Source: an uncultured Lachnospiraceae bacterium
GTDB taxonomy: Bacteria > Bacillota > Clostridia > Lachnospirales > Lachnospiraceae
Direction: 5' to 3'
Length of the DNA stretch: 64,000 nt
NCBI GenBank assembly: GCA_947567595.1
Contig: CANOMQ010000007.1
Location: 62,001-126,000 of the forward strand
The notes under the pieces were generated by a model that was not told the origin of the DNA, did not search any database, and saw only the letters and a list, made by a program, of their open reading frames with translations. Of this stretch, positions 35,770 to 44,728 are shown piece after piece (position 1 is the first letter of the stretch; each line of letters begins with the position of its first letter). The position numbers and the translations under genes are program-made.

Positions 35770-36333
35770 ATGTCAATGATTTTAAAAGAAGTAAGCGATT
35801 TTTCAGTCAATGCGTTCCACAAGGACAGCTTTACGACCGTGACAAAGAAGGACATTTTGGGAAAATGGGCGGTATTTTTCTTTTATCCTGCGGACTTTAC
35901 GTTCGTGTGCCCGACGGAGCTTGAGGATTTGCAGAACAAGTATCAGGAGTTTCAAAAACTGGGCTGTGAGATTTATGCGGTGTCGACGGATTCGCACTTT
36001 GTTCACAAGGCTTGGAAGGACGCGTCAGAGCGCATCAAAAAGCTGGAATACCCGATGCTTGCAGACCCGACGCATGCGCTTTGCATTGACTTTGACGTTT
36101 TAATCGAGGAGGCAGGGCAGGCGGAGCGCGGTACGTTTATCATCAATCCCGAGGGAAAGATTGCGGCGTACGAAATCAGCGCCGGAAACGTGGGCAGAAA
36201 CGCCGAGGAGCTTTTGCGCAAGGTGCAGGCATTGCAGTTTGTCGCGGAGCATGGCGATGAGGTTTGTCCGGCAAAATGGCAGCCGGGTGCGGAAACACTG
36301 AAACCCAGTCTTGATTTGGTAGGTATCTTGTAA
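35770..36333 (+). CDS. ahpC: Alkyl hydroperoxide reductase subunit C
   Basis: A 187-residue typical 2-Cys peroxiredoxin: peroxidatic Cys47 in FYPADFTFVCPTE and resolving Cys166 in EVCPAKWQPG. It reduces H2O2 and organic peroxides and is recycled by AhpF, encoded immediately downstream (TAATG overlap). Start ATG 35770 follows AAAGGAG. Confidence 0.96.
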   Translation: MSMILKEVSDFSVNAFHKDSFTTVTKKDILGKWAVFFFYPADFTFVCPTELEDLQNKYQEFQKLGCEIYAVSTDSHFVHKAWKDASERIKKLEYPMLADPTHALCIDFDVLIEEAGQAERGTFIINPEGKIAAYEISAGNVGRNAEELLRKVQALQFVAEHGDEVCPAKWQPGAETLKPSLDLVGIL

Positions 36334-38009
36334 TGGCAGGGCAGAAAACGGATTTATATGATGCGGTGATTGTCGGCGGGGGTCCTGCGGGACTTTCTGC
36401 CGCAATCTATTTGGGACGCGCGCGGTATCGCGTAATTGTGTTGGAAAAGGAACGGTTTGGCGGTCAGATTACGATTACCTCGGACATTGTCAATTATCCC
36501 GGCGTGAAAAAGGCAAGCGGGAGTGCACTCACCGAAACCATGCGCTTACAGGCACAGAGCTTTGGCGCGGAGTTTGCGATTGCAAACGTTTCGGATATTG
36601 AGATGGATCATGATGTCAAGCAGGTGACGACGACGGACGGCACGGTGTATCAGGCGCTTGGCATTGTGCTTGCGCTTGGAGCCAATCCAAGACATCTTGG
36701 ATTTTTGGGAGAGCCGAAATTTAAGGGGCGCGGCGTGGCGTACTGTGCGACCTGCGACGGGGAATTTTTTACGGGCAAAGAGGTGCTTGTGGTCGGCGGC
36801 GGTTTTGCCGCGGTACAGGAATCGATTTTCTTAACACGGTATGTGAAAAAAATAACAATGCTTGTGATTACGGAAAACTTCACGTGTGCGCGCGGTGTGT
36901 ATGAACAGTTGAAGAATTATCCGCAGATTGAGGTGCGTTTTGAGACGGAGCTGATTGAGGCGGGCGGCGACAAGACTGTGGAGTATGCAAAAATCAGGGA
37001 TACCAAAACGGGCGAGATTAGTGAATACCGTGCGCAGGACGGCGGAAACATCGGAATTTTTGTGTTTGTGGGCTATGCGCCTGCGACGGATATGGTTAAG
37101 GACAAGATTGTCCTAAATGAACAGGGTTATGTGGTGACTGACCAAAACCAGCGGACGAACATCGCGGGTGTGTATGCGGCGGGAGACGTGTGTATTAAAA
37201 ATCTGCGGCAGGTTGTGACGGCAGTGTCGGACGGGGCGATTGCGGCAACTTCGCTGGAGCAGTATATTGCACAGACACGCGAGCGGCTAAATCTTGGGGC
37301 ATCCAAGCAAACAGCGCAGGAAACGCAGGCAGCAGTAGAGGGCGGCGCGAATGCACAGGGGATAGCGGAATCATCGGACAGTGCGGCTAAGGACGGATTT
37401 TTAACAAAGGAAATGCGCGGGCAGCTTGTGGAGGTTTTTGAAAAGTTTCCGAATACGGTGATTGTCAGGGCGGTCGTCGGGCAGGATACAGTTTCGGCGG
37501 AGCTTGAGAGTTTTGTCAACGAGCTTGTCGGTATTCACGAAAAGGTAAAGACCGAAATTGATGATAAGACGCTCCAAACGGGTGACGCAAAACCGTATGT
37601 TGATATTTGTAATGAACAGGGAAGTATTGGCATCCGGTATTACAGTGTACCCGGCGGTCATGAGTTTAACTCGTTTGTGGTGGCGCTTTACGGCGCTTCG
37701 GGTGCAGGCAAAAACAGCGTTGGTGAGAACACGCGGCAGCGCATACGGGGATTACAGCATAAGCATTTGCTGCAGGTGATGGCGACGCTTAGCTGCACGA
37801 ACTGCCCCGAGGTCGTGATGGCGACGCAGAAGCTTGCCGCGATTTCCGACACGATTGAGGCGGAGATGTATGATTTGTCAAAATTCCCGGAGCTGAAGGA
37901 AAAGTACAACATCATGGCGGTTCCCTGTCTTGTGATTGACGAAGGGAAAGAGGTGCTGTTTGGGAAGAAGGGCGTTGAGGAGATTGCCGGGATTTTAGAA
38001 AATATGTAA
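36333..38009 (+). CDS. ahpF: AhpF-type peroxiredoxin reductase, domain order swapped
   Basis: A 558-residue flavoprotein. Residues 1-320 are a thioredoxin-reductase-like FAD/NAD(P)H module (VGGGPAGLSAAIY, redox pair CATCDG, VVGGGFAAVQE, AAGDVCIKNLRQV). After an Ala/Gln-rich linker (about 330-350) come two thioredoxin folds with LSCTNCPEVV, the CxxC that passes electrons to AhpC. In classical AhpF the thioredoxin pair is N-terminal; here it is C-terminal. Coupled to ahpC by TAATG. Confidence 0.92.
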   Translation: MAGQKTDLYDAVIVGGGPAGLSAAIYLGRARYRVIVLEKERFGGQITITSDIVNYPGVKKASGSALTETMRLQAQSFGAEFAIANVSDIEMDHDVKQVTTTDGTVYQALGIVLALGANPRHLGFLGEPKFKGRGVAYCATCDGEFFTGKEVLVVGGGFAAVQESIFLTRYVKKITMLVITENFTCARGVYEQLKNYPQIEVRFETELIEAGGDKTVEYAKIRDTKTGEISEYRAQDGGNIGIFVFVGYAPATDMVKDKIVLNEQGYVVTDQNQRTNIAGVYAAGDVCIKNLRQVVTAVSDGAIAATSLEQYIAQTRERLNLGASKQTAQETQAAVEGGANAQGIAESSDSAAKDGFLTKEMRGQLVEVFEKFPNTVIVRAVVGQDTVSAELESFVNELVGIHEKVKTEIDDKTLQTGDAKPYVDICNEQGSIGIRYYSVPGGHEFNSFVVALYGASGAGKNSVGENTRQRIRGLQHKHLLQVMATLSCTNCPEVVMATQKLAAISDTIEAEMYDLSKFPELKEKYNIMAVPCLVIDEGKEVLFGKKGVEEIAGILENM

Positions 38010-38093
38010 AAGGAATGCGCTCGTTTTGCTTGAAGTATATCCTGTATTGCGCTAAAATAAAGAAAAAAATCAGAATACAATACGAGGAAGATT

Positions 38094-39866
38094 ATGGCAA
38101 ATTACAATTTCAAGGTTGATTTAAAGGGCATTATCCGTCTTTTGAGCGATAACTTATATTCAAGTGACAAGGTGTTTTTGCGCGAGTTATTGCAAAATGC
38201 GGTGGACGCGATTGACGCGCGCAAAAAGGCGGACAAGGCGTATATGGAAGGGAAAATAACGGTCACGTATCAAAGAACAAGGGGCGGGGCGCAGCTTACG
38301 TTTGCGGATAACGGAATCGGGCTGACGAAGGAGGAAATCCATTCCTTTTTGTCGGTAATCGGGCAGTCATCAAAGCGGGACAGCACGGTGCGAAACAGCT
38401 TTATCGGGCAGTTTGGCATCGGGCTTTTGTCCTGCTTTCTTGTGACCAATGAAATCAAGGTGCTTACACGTTCGGTTACGGAGGAAACATGTTATCAGTG
38501 GGTTGGCAAAAGCGACGGCTCTTATGTGATTACGGAGCCGAAAAAGAGTATGGAGCCGGGCACGCAGGTTTTGCTCAAGCTGACAGGGGACAAGGACGAA
38601 TTTTTTACGGAGCGCGAAATCATGGACGATTTGGCGGAGTACGGCTTTTTGCTGCGCGTGCCGATTTCTTTTGAGGGGAAAAACTGGCAGAGGATAGTCA
38701 ATGACAATTTTATCCCGTGGCGGCAGCAGCTTAGCATGGCGGACAGCATTATGGAATTTGGGGAACAGCTTTTCGACGAGTCTTTTTTTGATGTGATTAC
38801 ACTGACTGGTGAAGGGATTCGGGGATATGCCTATGTTTCCACAAGGCAGACAAACGTCAGTACGTCTGTACATCATAAAATATTTCTGAAAAGCATGTAT
38901 GTTACAGATGATGGCAGGGATTTGATTCCGCAATGGGCATTTTTTACAAGATGCATTGTCGATATGGACGACCTCACGCCGACTGCGTCAAGGGAAGGCT
39001 TTACAAGGGACAATAAGCTGATGAAGGCAAAAAATCAAATTGAAAAGTGTATTTTTGATTATTTTGTGTCGTTGTCCCAATATGATGTCCGGAAATTAAA
39101 ACAGTTGACACAAATCCATAATGTGGCAATCAAATCGCTTGCAATGGAAAATGAGCAGATTTACAAGCTGTTTTTTCCGTTTTTTCCGTTTCCGACCAAT
39201 CAGGGAACTCTGACGGGATTTCAGATTGTCAATGCATCGAAAAAGGTTCCGGTAAGTTATTGTGTGGAGCTTGATGATTTCCGGCGGCTCTGCCCGCTTT
39301 TGGAGGGGACAAAGAGCCTGCTTGTAAATGGCGGCTATATTTATGACGCGGGGCTTTTGCAGAAATTGCCAAAGTTTTATAAAAACGTGAAGATAGAGAT
39401 GTTTGACAATCGTTCTTATGAGCATATTTTGGAGGAGGCGCCGGAGGCGTTTGTGCGTGAATTGGCATTGTTTCAGGGTTGGGCGCAAGAAGGCTTAAGT
39501 GCGTTTGGGTGTGTTGTTTCCTTTAAAAGCTTTTCTCCAAACAGCTTACAGGCGCTGTATGTGCCGGGAGAAGACGCTTTTTTTGCTGACGCGATGGGCG
39601 AAAGTAGTTTTTCGGGATTTTTTGAGGGGTTTGATTTTGGGGAGGACGAGGAAGAAGAAGGCGGGAACAGACTGTATTTAAACAGTAACAACAGTTTTGT
39701 CAAAAGCCTTGGACAGGTACAGGAGCCTAAGCTTGCGCAGACGATGATTCAGGTAATTTACATACAGGCATTGCTTGCCGGGCATTACACATTGGGCGGA
39801 AAGGAAATGGAACTGATGAGTGGGTGTCTGCAGCGGCTGATGGAATATGCGCTATATGGTAAGTAA
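38094..39866 (+). CDS. HSP90-family protein (HtpG-like, short form)
   Basis: A 590-residue HSP90-family ATPase. The GHKL nucleotide-binding motifs are clear: FLRELLQNAVDAID, FADNGIGLTKEEI, SSKRDSTVRNSFIGQFGIG; the catalytic-loop Arg region follows (DDLTPTASREGFTRD). The C-terminal third is divergent from HtpG and includes an acidic DFGEDEEEEGG patch. It belongs to the group annotated as HSP90 family protein rather than the HtpG chaperone. It is paired with a downstream helical gene; its last 40 codons are duplicated in the 191-bp repeat. Confidence 0.9.
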   Translation: MANYNFKVDLKGIIRLLSDNLYSSDKVFLRELLQNAVDAIDARKKADKAYMEGKITVTYQRTRGGAQLTFADNGIGLTKEEIHSFLSVIGQSSKRDSTVRNSFIGQFGIGLLSCFLVTNEIKVLTRSVTEETCYQWVGKSDGSYVITEPKKSMEPGTQVLLKLTGDKDEFFTEREIMDDLAEYGFLLRVPISFEGKNWQRIVNDNFIPWRQQLSMADSIMEFGEQLFDESFFDVITLTGEGIRGYAYVSTRQTNVSTSVHHKIFLKSMYVTDDGRDLIPQWAFFTRCIVDMDDLTPTASREGFTRDNKLMKAKNQIEKCIFDYFVSLSQYDVRKLKQLTQIHNVAIKSLAMENEQIYKLFFPFFPFPTNQGTLTGFQIVNASKKVPVSYCVELDDFRRLCPLLEGTKSLLVNGGYIYDAGLLQKLPKFYKNVKIEMFDNRSYEHILEEAPEAFVRELALFQGWAQEGLSAFGCVVSFKSFSPNSLQALYVPGEDAFFADAMGESSFSGFFEGFDFGEDEEEEGGNRLYLNSNNSFVKSLGQVQEPKLAQTMIQVIYIQALLAGHYTLGGKEMELMSGCLQRLMEYALYGK

Positions 39867-40125
39867 TCAAAGGATAAACGGAGCAGGGGGAATGCTGATA
39901 TGATGTTTAATGGTAGTAATCCGGATACTTTTACATGATTCAGGTAATTTACATACAGGCATTGCTTGCCGGGCATTACACATTGGGCGGAAAGGAAATG
40001 GAACTGATGAGTGGGTGTCTGCAGCGGCTGATGGAATATGCGCTATATGGTAAGTAATCAAAGGATAAACGGAGCAGGGGGAATGCTGATATGATGTTTA
40101 ATGGTAGTAATCCGGATACTTTTAC
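39744..40125 (+). repeat. Exact 191-bp tandem duplication
   Basis: Unit 1 spans 39744-39934 and unit 2 39935-40125; I found no mismatch by eye. Each unit contains the last 41 codons of the HSP90 gene, the intergenic ribosome site and the first 12 codons of the next gene. Unit 1 therefore leaves a 12-codon stub (39900-39938) ending in TGA, and unit 2 repeats the HSP90 C-terminus without a start. The full genes on both sides remain intact. It is very recent, or an assembly artefact. Confidence 0.93.
39900..39938 (+). pseudogene. 12-codon stub of the downstream gene
   Basis: MMFNGSNPDTFT followed by TGA is identical to the start of the 398-aa gene at 40091 and is cut by the duplication junction. 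It keeps the same ribosome site, so ribosomes would start and stop here before reaching the intact copy. Confidence 0.8.
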
Positions 40126-41287
40126 ACCAGAGCTTGCGAATTTGCTACGCAGTGTGCAAAATATGACGCGCGGCAGCTATGATGAATATGATAAAAATTA
40201 TAAGACATTATCAACAATGTTAAAGAGAATTATAAAAGTCTCCAAGCAGGAGAACGAATGGTCAATCTATTTTCATGCTATAGAGGATTTGATGTACTTG
40301 GACGGGCGTTCTAGGAATTATAATTATAAAGAAATTATCAAATATGCAGAAGTGTATTATAAAGACAGCGCACTTTATATGGACAAGATGCTTCCAAACT
40401 ATTCGAGGACAACCATGGCGTTTACGAACGTGTGGATTTGTCAATATATTTTTAATGTATATTTTCAATGCTGTGAGATTGATGATGCGAAAATGGATGT
40501 GTTTATGCGAAAATATGAGGATGTCACGCATAAATATGGAGAACGGTATATGTATTACAATGCTGAGATGCAAATGGGGATTTTATACCATGACAAGGAG
40601 CGGGCAAAGGAGGCGGCGCGCAAGTTCAAAAACCATGAGCGTGAGATTAGAGGGTGTTATGTGTGTGAGCATATGACCTATTTGCAGCAGCTCGTATTGC
40701 TTGGTCAGGGCAGGCAGGCGGAAACGCTGATGATTGATTTGATTGATAAAAATATTCCGAAGAAGTATTTAAGCTGGTATCAATACTGTGAGAGAGCAAA
40801 GCCGGTGTCAATGTATATAATAGTGTTAGATGCCTGCGTTCAAACCGGGGAAAAGGAGATGTTTGCCTATTTTCTTGAAAAATATTGGAAGAAATTGCCA
40901 CATGAAAATCGGCGCGATTCCGACTCTGGCAGCTTTAGACGATTATTATGTGCTGCCATAGATGATTTTGGAGGATATGAGGATGATTTGCGCTATGCAG
41001 TGGAGAAGGTTCTTGAAAAAGAAGGGCAGTCAACGACATACGGAAATTTGTGTTCCTACCTAAATCTGTGGTGTTATTTCAGTCTGCTTGACAAAAGCGG
41101 CATCCATACAGTGTCCATTGCGCTTTCTGAGCTTGAAACAGACAAAAACGGGCAAACGGCTACACTGGCGGTCAGCGCCTATATGGGGACAAAGGCAGAC
41201 CGTTTTGGCAGCCAGTTTGCGCAGGCAAGAAAAGCGTTTGACTATGATTTTGTGAAAACTTCTTATCAAAACTGCTTTTTATCCTGA
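40091..41287 (+). CDS. Helical-repeat-like protein paired with HSP90
   Basis: A 398-residue soluble, all-helical protein rich in Tyr, Lys and Glu. Its spacing of aromatic and small residues resembles degenerate TPR/SEL1-type repeats (ERYMYYNAEMQMGILYHD, then CEHMTYLQQLVLLGQGRQ), but no repeat is strong enough to be certain. It directly follows the HSP90-family gene with the same strand and a shared 191-bp duplicated junction, and ends three bases before convergent rarA. A co-chaperone-like partner is a reasonable inference; function unknown. Confidence 0.65.
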   Translation: MMFNGSNPDTFTPELANLLRSVQNMTRGSYDEYDKNYKTLSTMLKRIIKVSKQENEWSIYFHAIEDLMYLDGRSRNYNYKEIIKYAEVYYKDSALYMDKMLPNYSRTTMAFTNVWICQYIFNVYFQCCEIDDAKMDVFMRKYEDVTHKYGERYMYYNAEMQMGILYHDKERAKEAARKFKNHEREIRGCYVCEHMTYLQQLVLLGQGRQAETLMIDLIDKNIPKKYLSWYQYCERAKPVSMYIIVLDACVQTGEKEMFAYFLEKYWKKLPHENRRDSDSGSFRRLLCAAIDDFGGYEDDLRYAVEKVLEKEGQSTTYGNLCSYLNLWCYFSLLDKSGIHTVSIALSELETDKNGQTATLAVSAYMGTKADRFGSQFAQARKAFDYDFVKTSYQNCFLS

Positions 41288-41290
41288 CGC

Positions 41291-42610
41291 TCACCCGTTC
41301 TTCCACGCAAGAATTTCCTCTAACCGTTCCTTCACTGCCTTTTCCTTGCCTTCCTCGGTCGGCAGATAGTAACGTCTGTCCGCAAGACTGTCAGGAAGGC
41401 ATTTCATTTTGGAGAGCTTTTCCTGCGTTTCATGCGCATAAACATACCCTTTTCCATAATCAAGCTCCTTCATCAGAGCCGTTGGTGCATTGCAGATTTG
41501 AAGCGGCACAGGCTCTGCAGGCAACGTACGCACGTCCTCCTTTGCGTGCTCGCACGCCATATAAAGCGCATTGGACTTTGGCGCCATCGACAGGTAAACG
41601 ACAGCATGTGTCAAATGCACGTCACACTCGGGCATACCTAAAAAATGACACGCCTGATAGGCGGCAACTGCCACCTGTAACGCCTGTGAGTCCGCAATAC
41701 CGACATCTTCACTGGCAAAACGCACCAGCCTTCTTGCGATATAGAGCGGCTCCTCGCCGCCGTCCAACATACGGCACAGCCAGTAAACCGCCGCGTCGGG
41801 ATCGCTGTTGCGCATGGATTTGTGGAGAGCAGAAATTAAGTTATAATGCTCCTCACCGTTTTTATCATAGAGCAAAGAACGTCTGTTCATGCACTGCGCG
41901 AGCACTTCATTGTCCACATGAATGGTTCCGCTGCCGTCAATTTCACCGTTCAGCACCGCCATTTCCAGTGTATTGAGGGCTGTGCGGGCGTCGCCGTTTG
42001 CAAAGCGGGCGATGGCGTGAAGATGTGTTTCTTCCATGGCAATGCTTGTCGTCCCAAACCCCTTCGGACTTTTCAGGGCATGGGAGAGCAGGCGCGTCAA
42101 GTCCGTTTCGTCAAGCGATTTTAAGACAAACACCTTGCAGCGTGACAACAAAGCGGAGTTAATTTCAAAGGACGGATTTTCCGTCGTCGCGCCAATCAGG
42201 ATAATGCTGCCTTTTTCGACATAGGGCAGAAACGCGTCCTGCTGCGCCTTGTTAAAGCGGTGGATTTCGTCGGCGAACAAAATCGTGCGCACACCAAGAA
42301 AACGGTTCTGCTGCGCCTGCTCCATCACCTCCTTGATTTCCTTAATGCCGCTTGACACCGCACTGAATTCCATAAAGGTCGCGTTTGTACGCCCCGCGAT
42401 AATCCGCGCGAGCGTCGTTTTGCCTACGCCGGGCGGTCCCCAGAAAATCATGGAGGAGATTTGGTCTTTGTCGATTAACTGCCGCAGGATTTTTCCTTTG
42501 TCAAGCAGATGTCTTTGCCCGACATACTCGTCTAAGGTTTCCGGACGCAGACGGCTTGCGAGCGGGGCAGTTGTCGTGTTGTCGTTATCAAAAAGGCTTA
42601 ACTGTGCCAT
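41291..42610 (-). CDS. rarA: Replication-associated recombination protein RarA
   Basis: A 439-residue AAA+ clamp-loader-like ATPase (RarA/MgsA, WRNIP1 family) acting at stalled replication forks. Walker A GPPGVGKTT, Walker B LFADEIHRFN, sensor 1 GATTENPSFE and the C-terminal tetramerisation region (VAAYQACHFLGMPEC) are present. Length normal. Converges on the helical protein with three bases between. Confidence 0.95.
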   Translation of the reverse strand: MAQLSLFDNDNTTTAPLASRLRPETLDEYVGQRHLLDKGKILRQLIDKDQISSMIFWGPPGVGKTTLARIIAGRTNATFMEFSAVSSGIKEIKEVMEQAQQNRFLGVRTILFADEIHRFNKAQQDAFLPYVEKGSIILIGATTENPSFEINSALLSRCKVFVLKSLDETDLTRLLSHALKSPKGFGTTSIAMEETHLHAIARFANGDARTALNTLEMAVLNGEIDGSGTIHVDNEVLAQCMNRRSLLYDKNGEEHYNLISALHKSMRNSDPDAAVYWLCRMLDGGEEPLYIARRLVRFASEDVGIADSQALQVAVAAYQACHFLGMPECDVHLTHAVVYLSMAPKSNALYMACEHAKEDVRTLPAEPVPLQICNAPTALMKELDYGKGYVYAHETQEKLSKMKCLPDSLADRRYYLPTEEGKEKAVKERLEEILAWKNG

Positions 42611-42778
42611 TGTCGTTACCTCGTTGTATTATTTTACAAAATATAATTTTTCGAAAATATATTCGCTTTTTCTATTTTAGGCGTTTTGCGTGCCGCTGTC
42701 AATATCTGCATGTAAGGTTTGCAAAGCAATTCCAGATGATATAGAAAAAGACGCATAAAAAGACGTGCCATATTTTAG

Positions 42779-42807
42779 TTGACAAACAAACCAATACCCT
42801 ATAAACT
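42779..42807 (+). promoter_or_regulatory. Promoter of the membrane-protein/pspA operon
   Basis: TTGACA and TAAACT separated by 17 bases, 45 bases before the chosen start. Confidence 0.6.
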
Positions 42808-42852
42808 GAAAAAGAAACAAAACCAATCATAGATATGGAAAAGAGGGAATTT

Positions 42853-43857
42853 ATGGGCAGAGCAGGCGCCGGAGGCGGCGGACACCGGTCAAGCGGCGGT
42901 GGGCACAGCGTCCATCGGTCAGGCGGCGGTCATCGGATTGGCGGCAGCGGTGGAAGCCACAGCCGGGCAGGAAGCGGCAGCAGGATGAGCAGCGGCGGAT
43001 ACACACCGCCACCGTCAGGATATGGAATGCCAAGAAGGTACAGACACTACAGACATTATGGCTATGGCGGCTACGGAGGCGTGAGCTATGGCGGTGGGGG
43101 CGGATTGGCGGCTACAATCATTGTGCTGATTGTATGGATTGCAATTATAGCGATTGTTTTGGGCGCAATCCGCGGTTCGGGCAGTACAAATTCGTACAAT
43201 TCCGTGAAAAGCACGATTGTGCGGGAAAAGCTCGAAACGGGAAACGCGTACATCAATGACTGTATTATTGATGAAATCGGGTGGTTTAACAATCCGACAA
43301 AGACGTCAGCGCAGTTAAAGTCGTTTTGGGAAGAAACAGGCGTGCAGCCGTTCATTATATTAAAGGCATATGATCCGGCGATTAAGACGGAGGAGCAGAA
43401 AAAGCAGTGGGCAATAGACTATTACGATACGCATTTTGACACGGAAAATATCTTTCTCTACGTTTATTTTGCAGAGCAGGATACGGATAACGATGTCGGA
43501 TTTATGGCATATGCAAACGGGTATCAGACATCGGCGGTCATGGACGCGGAAGCCATGGAAATCTTTTGGAACTATCTTGACGGATACTGGACGTCGGATA
43601 TGGCAACGGACGATGTGTTTATCAATACGTTTCAGAGTACGGCAAAGGCAATCATGCATGTGTCGGCGACGGGAACGGATGTCATTTTATGGTGTATTAT
43701 ACTGGTAGTTGTGATTGTCATTGTAGTGGCAATTGTGCTGGTTGTGAAAATGCTTCACAAGCGCGCGAAGGAAAAGGCAGAAGAGGACGCGAGGATTTTA
43801 AATACCCCTGTCGGTGATATCACGACGGATCATCTTGAAGACAAGTATTTGAAATAA
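42853..43857 (+). CDS. Gly/His-rich two-helix membrane protein next to pspA
   Basis: A 334-residue protein. Residues 1-80 are low-complexity Gly/Ser/His/Arg/Tyr (GGGGHRSSGGGHSVHRSGG), followed by a transmembrane helix (about 86-108), a non-repetitive domain (about 112-275), a second helix (about 280-303) and a basic tail. The middle domain has the general look of a TPM-type fold but is not confidently assigned. Start ATG 42853 has AAGAGGG before it; an upstream in-frame ATG (42835) does not. It lies 56 bases before pspA, suggesting a membrane anchor or sensor for PspA. Confidence 0.65.
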   Translation: MGRAGAGGGGHRSSGGGHSVHRSGGGHRIGGSGGSHSRAGSGSRMSSGGYTPPPSGYGMPRRYRHYRHYGYGGYGGVSYGGGGGLAATIIVLIVWIAIIAIVLGAIRGSGSTNSYNSVKSTIVREKLETGNAYINDCIIDEIGWFNNPTKTSAQLKSFWEETGVQPFIILKAYDPAIKTEEQKKQWAIDYYDTHFDTENIFLYVYFAEQDTDNDVGFMAYANGYQTSAVMDAEAMEIFWNYLDGYWTSDMATDDVFINTFQSTAKAIMHVSATGTDVILWCIILVVVIVIVVAIVLVVKMLHKRAKEKAEEDARILNTPVGDITTDHLEDKYLK

Positions 43858-43913
43858 ATATCAAAAAATAAATAGTAAAAAAAATTGCAATAAGAAAGGA
43901 AAGGTCACAGAAT

Positions 43914-44597
43914 ATGGGATTAATGGACACGTTGGGCAGAATACCCAAGATTTTGGAGGCAAATATTAATGCGGTACTGGATAAATGCGAGGATCCGGCA
44001 AAAATGATTGATCAGCTTTTGATTGATTACAAGAGGGATTTGGCAGATGTCAAGAAGGATACCGCGGCAGTGATGGCAGATGTATCGCTTGCGGAAAAAA
44101 AGCTTGCGGACTGCGATGAAAGCATTGCAAGAAAGCAGAAGGCGGCGGAGAATGCCTTAAAGGCAGGAAACGAAGAGGATGCACGTACCCTGATTGCCGC
44201 AAAGCAGAGCCTTGAGACGACACGCGAGAGCCTTGCGCAAAATCTGGCGGTTGCGAAGAAGAATGCGCAGATGATGCAGGAGGGCTACAATAAGCTGGTG
44301 CGCAACATCGAGGAGCTTGAGCAGAGAAAGGACGCTGCAAAGGCAAAAATTTCGCTGGCAAAGGCGCAGGAGCAGATTAACAATTCGGCGGCAAAGGCAA
44401 ACAGCACAATCAATGAGGACGCGTTCAACAAATATGAGCAGAAGGCGGAGCGGATGCTTGCCGAGGCAAATGCCGCGGCACAGCTTGACGCGCAGGAAAT
44501 CAGCGTGGAAAGCCTGACGGATAAATACGCGGGCAGCGGAAACGACGCGTCGGTGGATAATGAGCTTGCGGCTTTAAAGGAAAAGCTTGGAATTTAG
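43914..44597 (+). CDS. pspA: PspA/IM30-family membrane-stress protein
   Basis: A 227-residue coiled-coil protein of the PspA/IM30/Vipp1 family: N-terminal amphipathic helix MGLMDTLGRIPKILEANINA, then DPAKMIDQLLIDYKRDLADV and long helical hairpin. It binds and stabilises stressed inner membrane as ESCRT-III-like assemblies. Ribosome site AAGAAAGGAAAGG. The adjacent Gly/His-rich membrane protein is likely in the same operon. A strong terminator follows. Confidence 0.92.
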   Translation: MGLMDTLGRIPKILEANINAVLDKCEDPAKMIDQLLIDYKRDLADVKKDTAAVMADVSLAEKKLADCDESIARKQKAAENALKAGNEEDARTLIAAKQSLETTRESLAQNLAVAKKNAQMMQEGYNKLVRNIEELEQRKDAAKAKISLAKAQEQINNSAAKANSTINEDAFNKYEQKAERMLAEANAAAQLDAQEISVESLTDKYAGSGNDASVDNELAALKEKLGI

Positions 44598-44613
44598 GTT
44601 TCGGTGTTTTTTA

Positions 44614-44644
44614 GGGCAGATGAACGCATCATCTGTCCTTTTTT
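44614..44644 (+). terminator. Terminator after pspA
   Basis: GGGCAGATGA / TCATCTGTCC stem with a five-base loop and six T residues. Confidence 0.88.
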
Positions 44645-44728
44645 GGCGGCAGTTCATAAAAATACATGAAATAAAAGCGGCGGGAAATACTAAACAAATA
44701 GACACTAGATTGCCGGAGGATTACAGGA

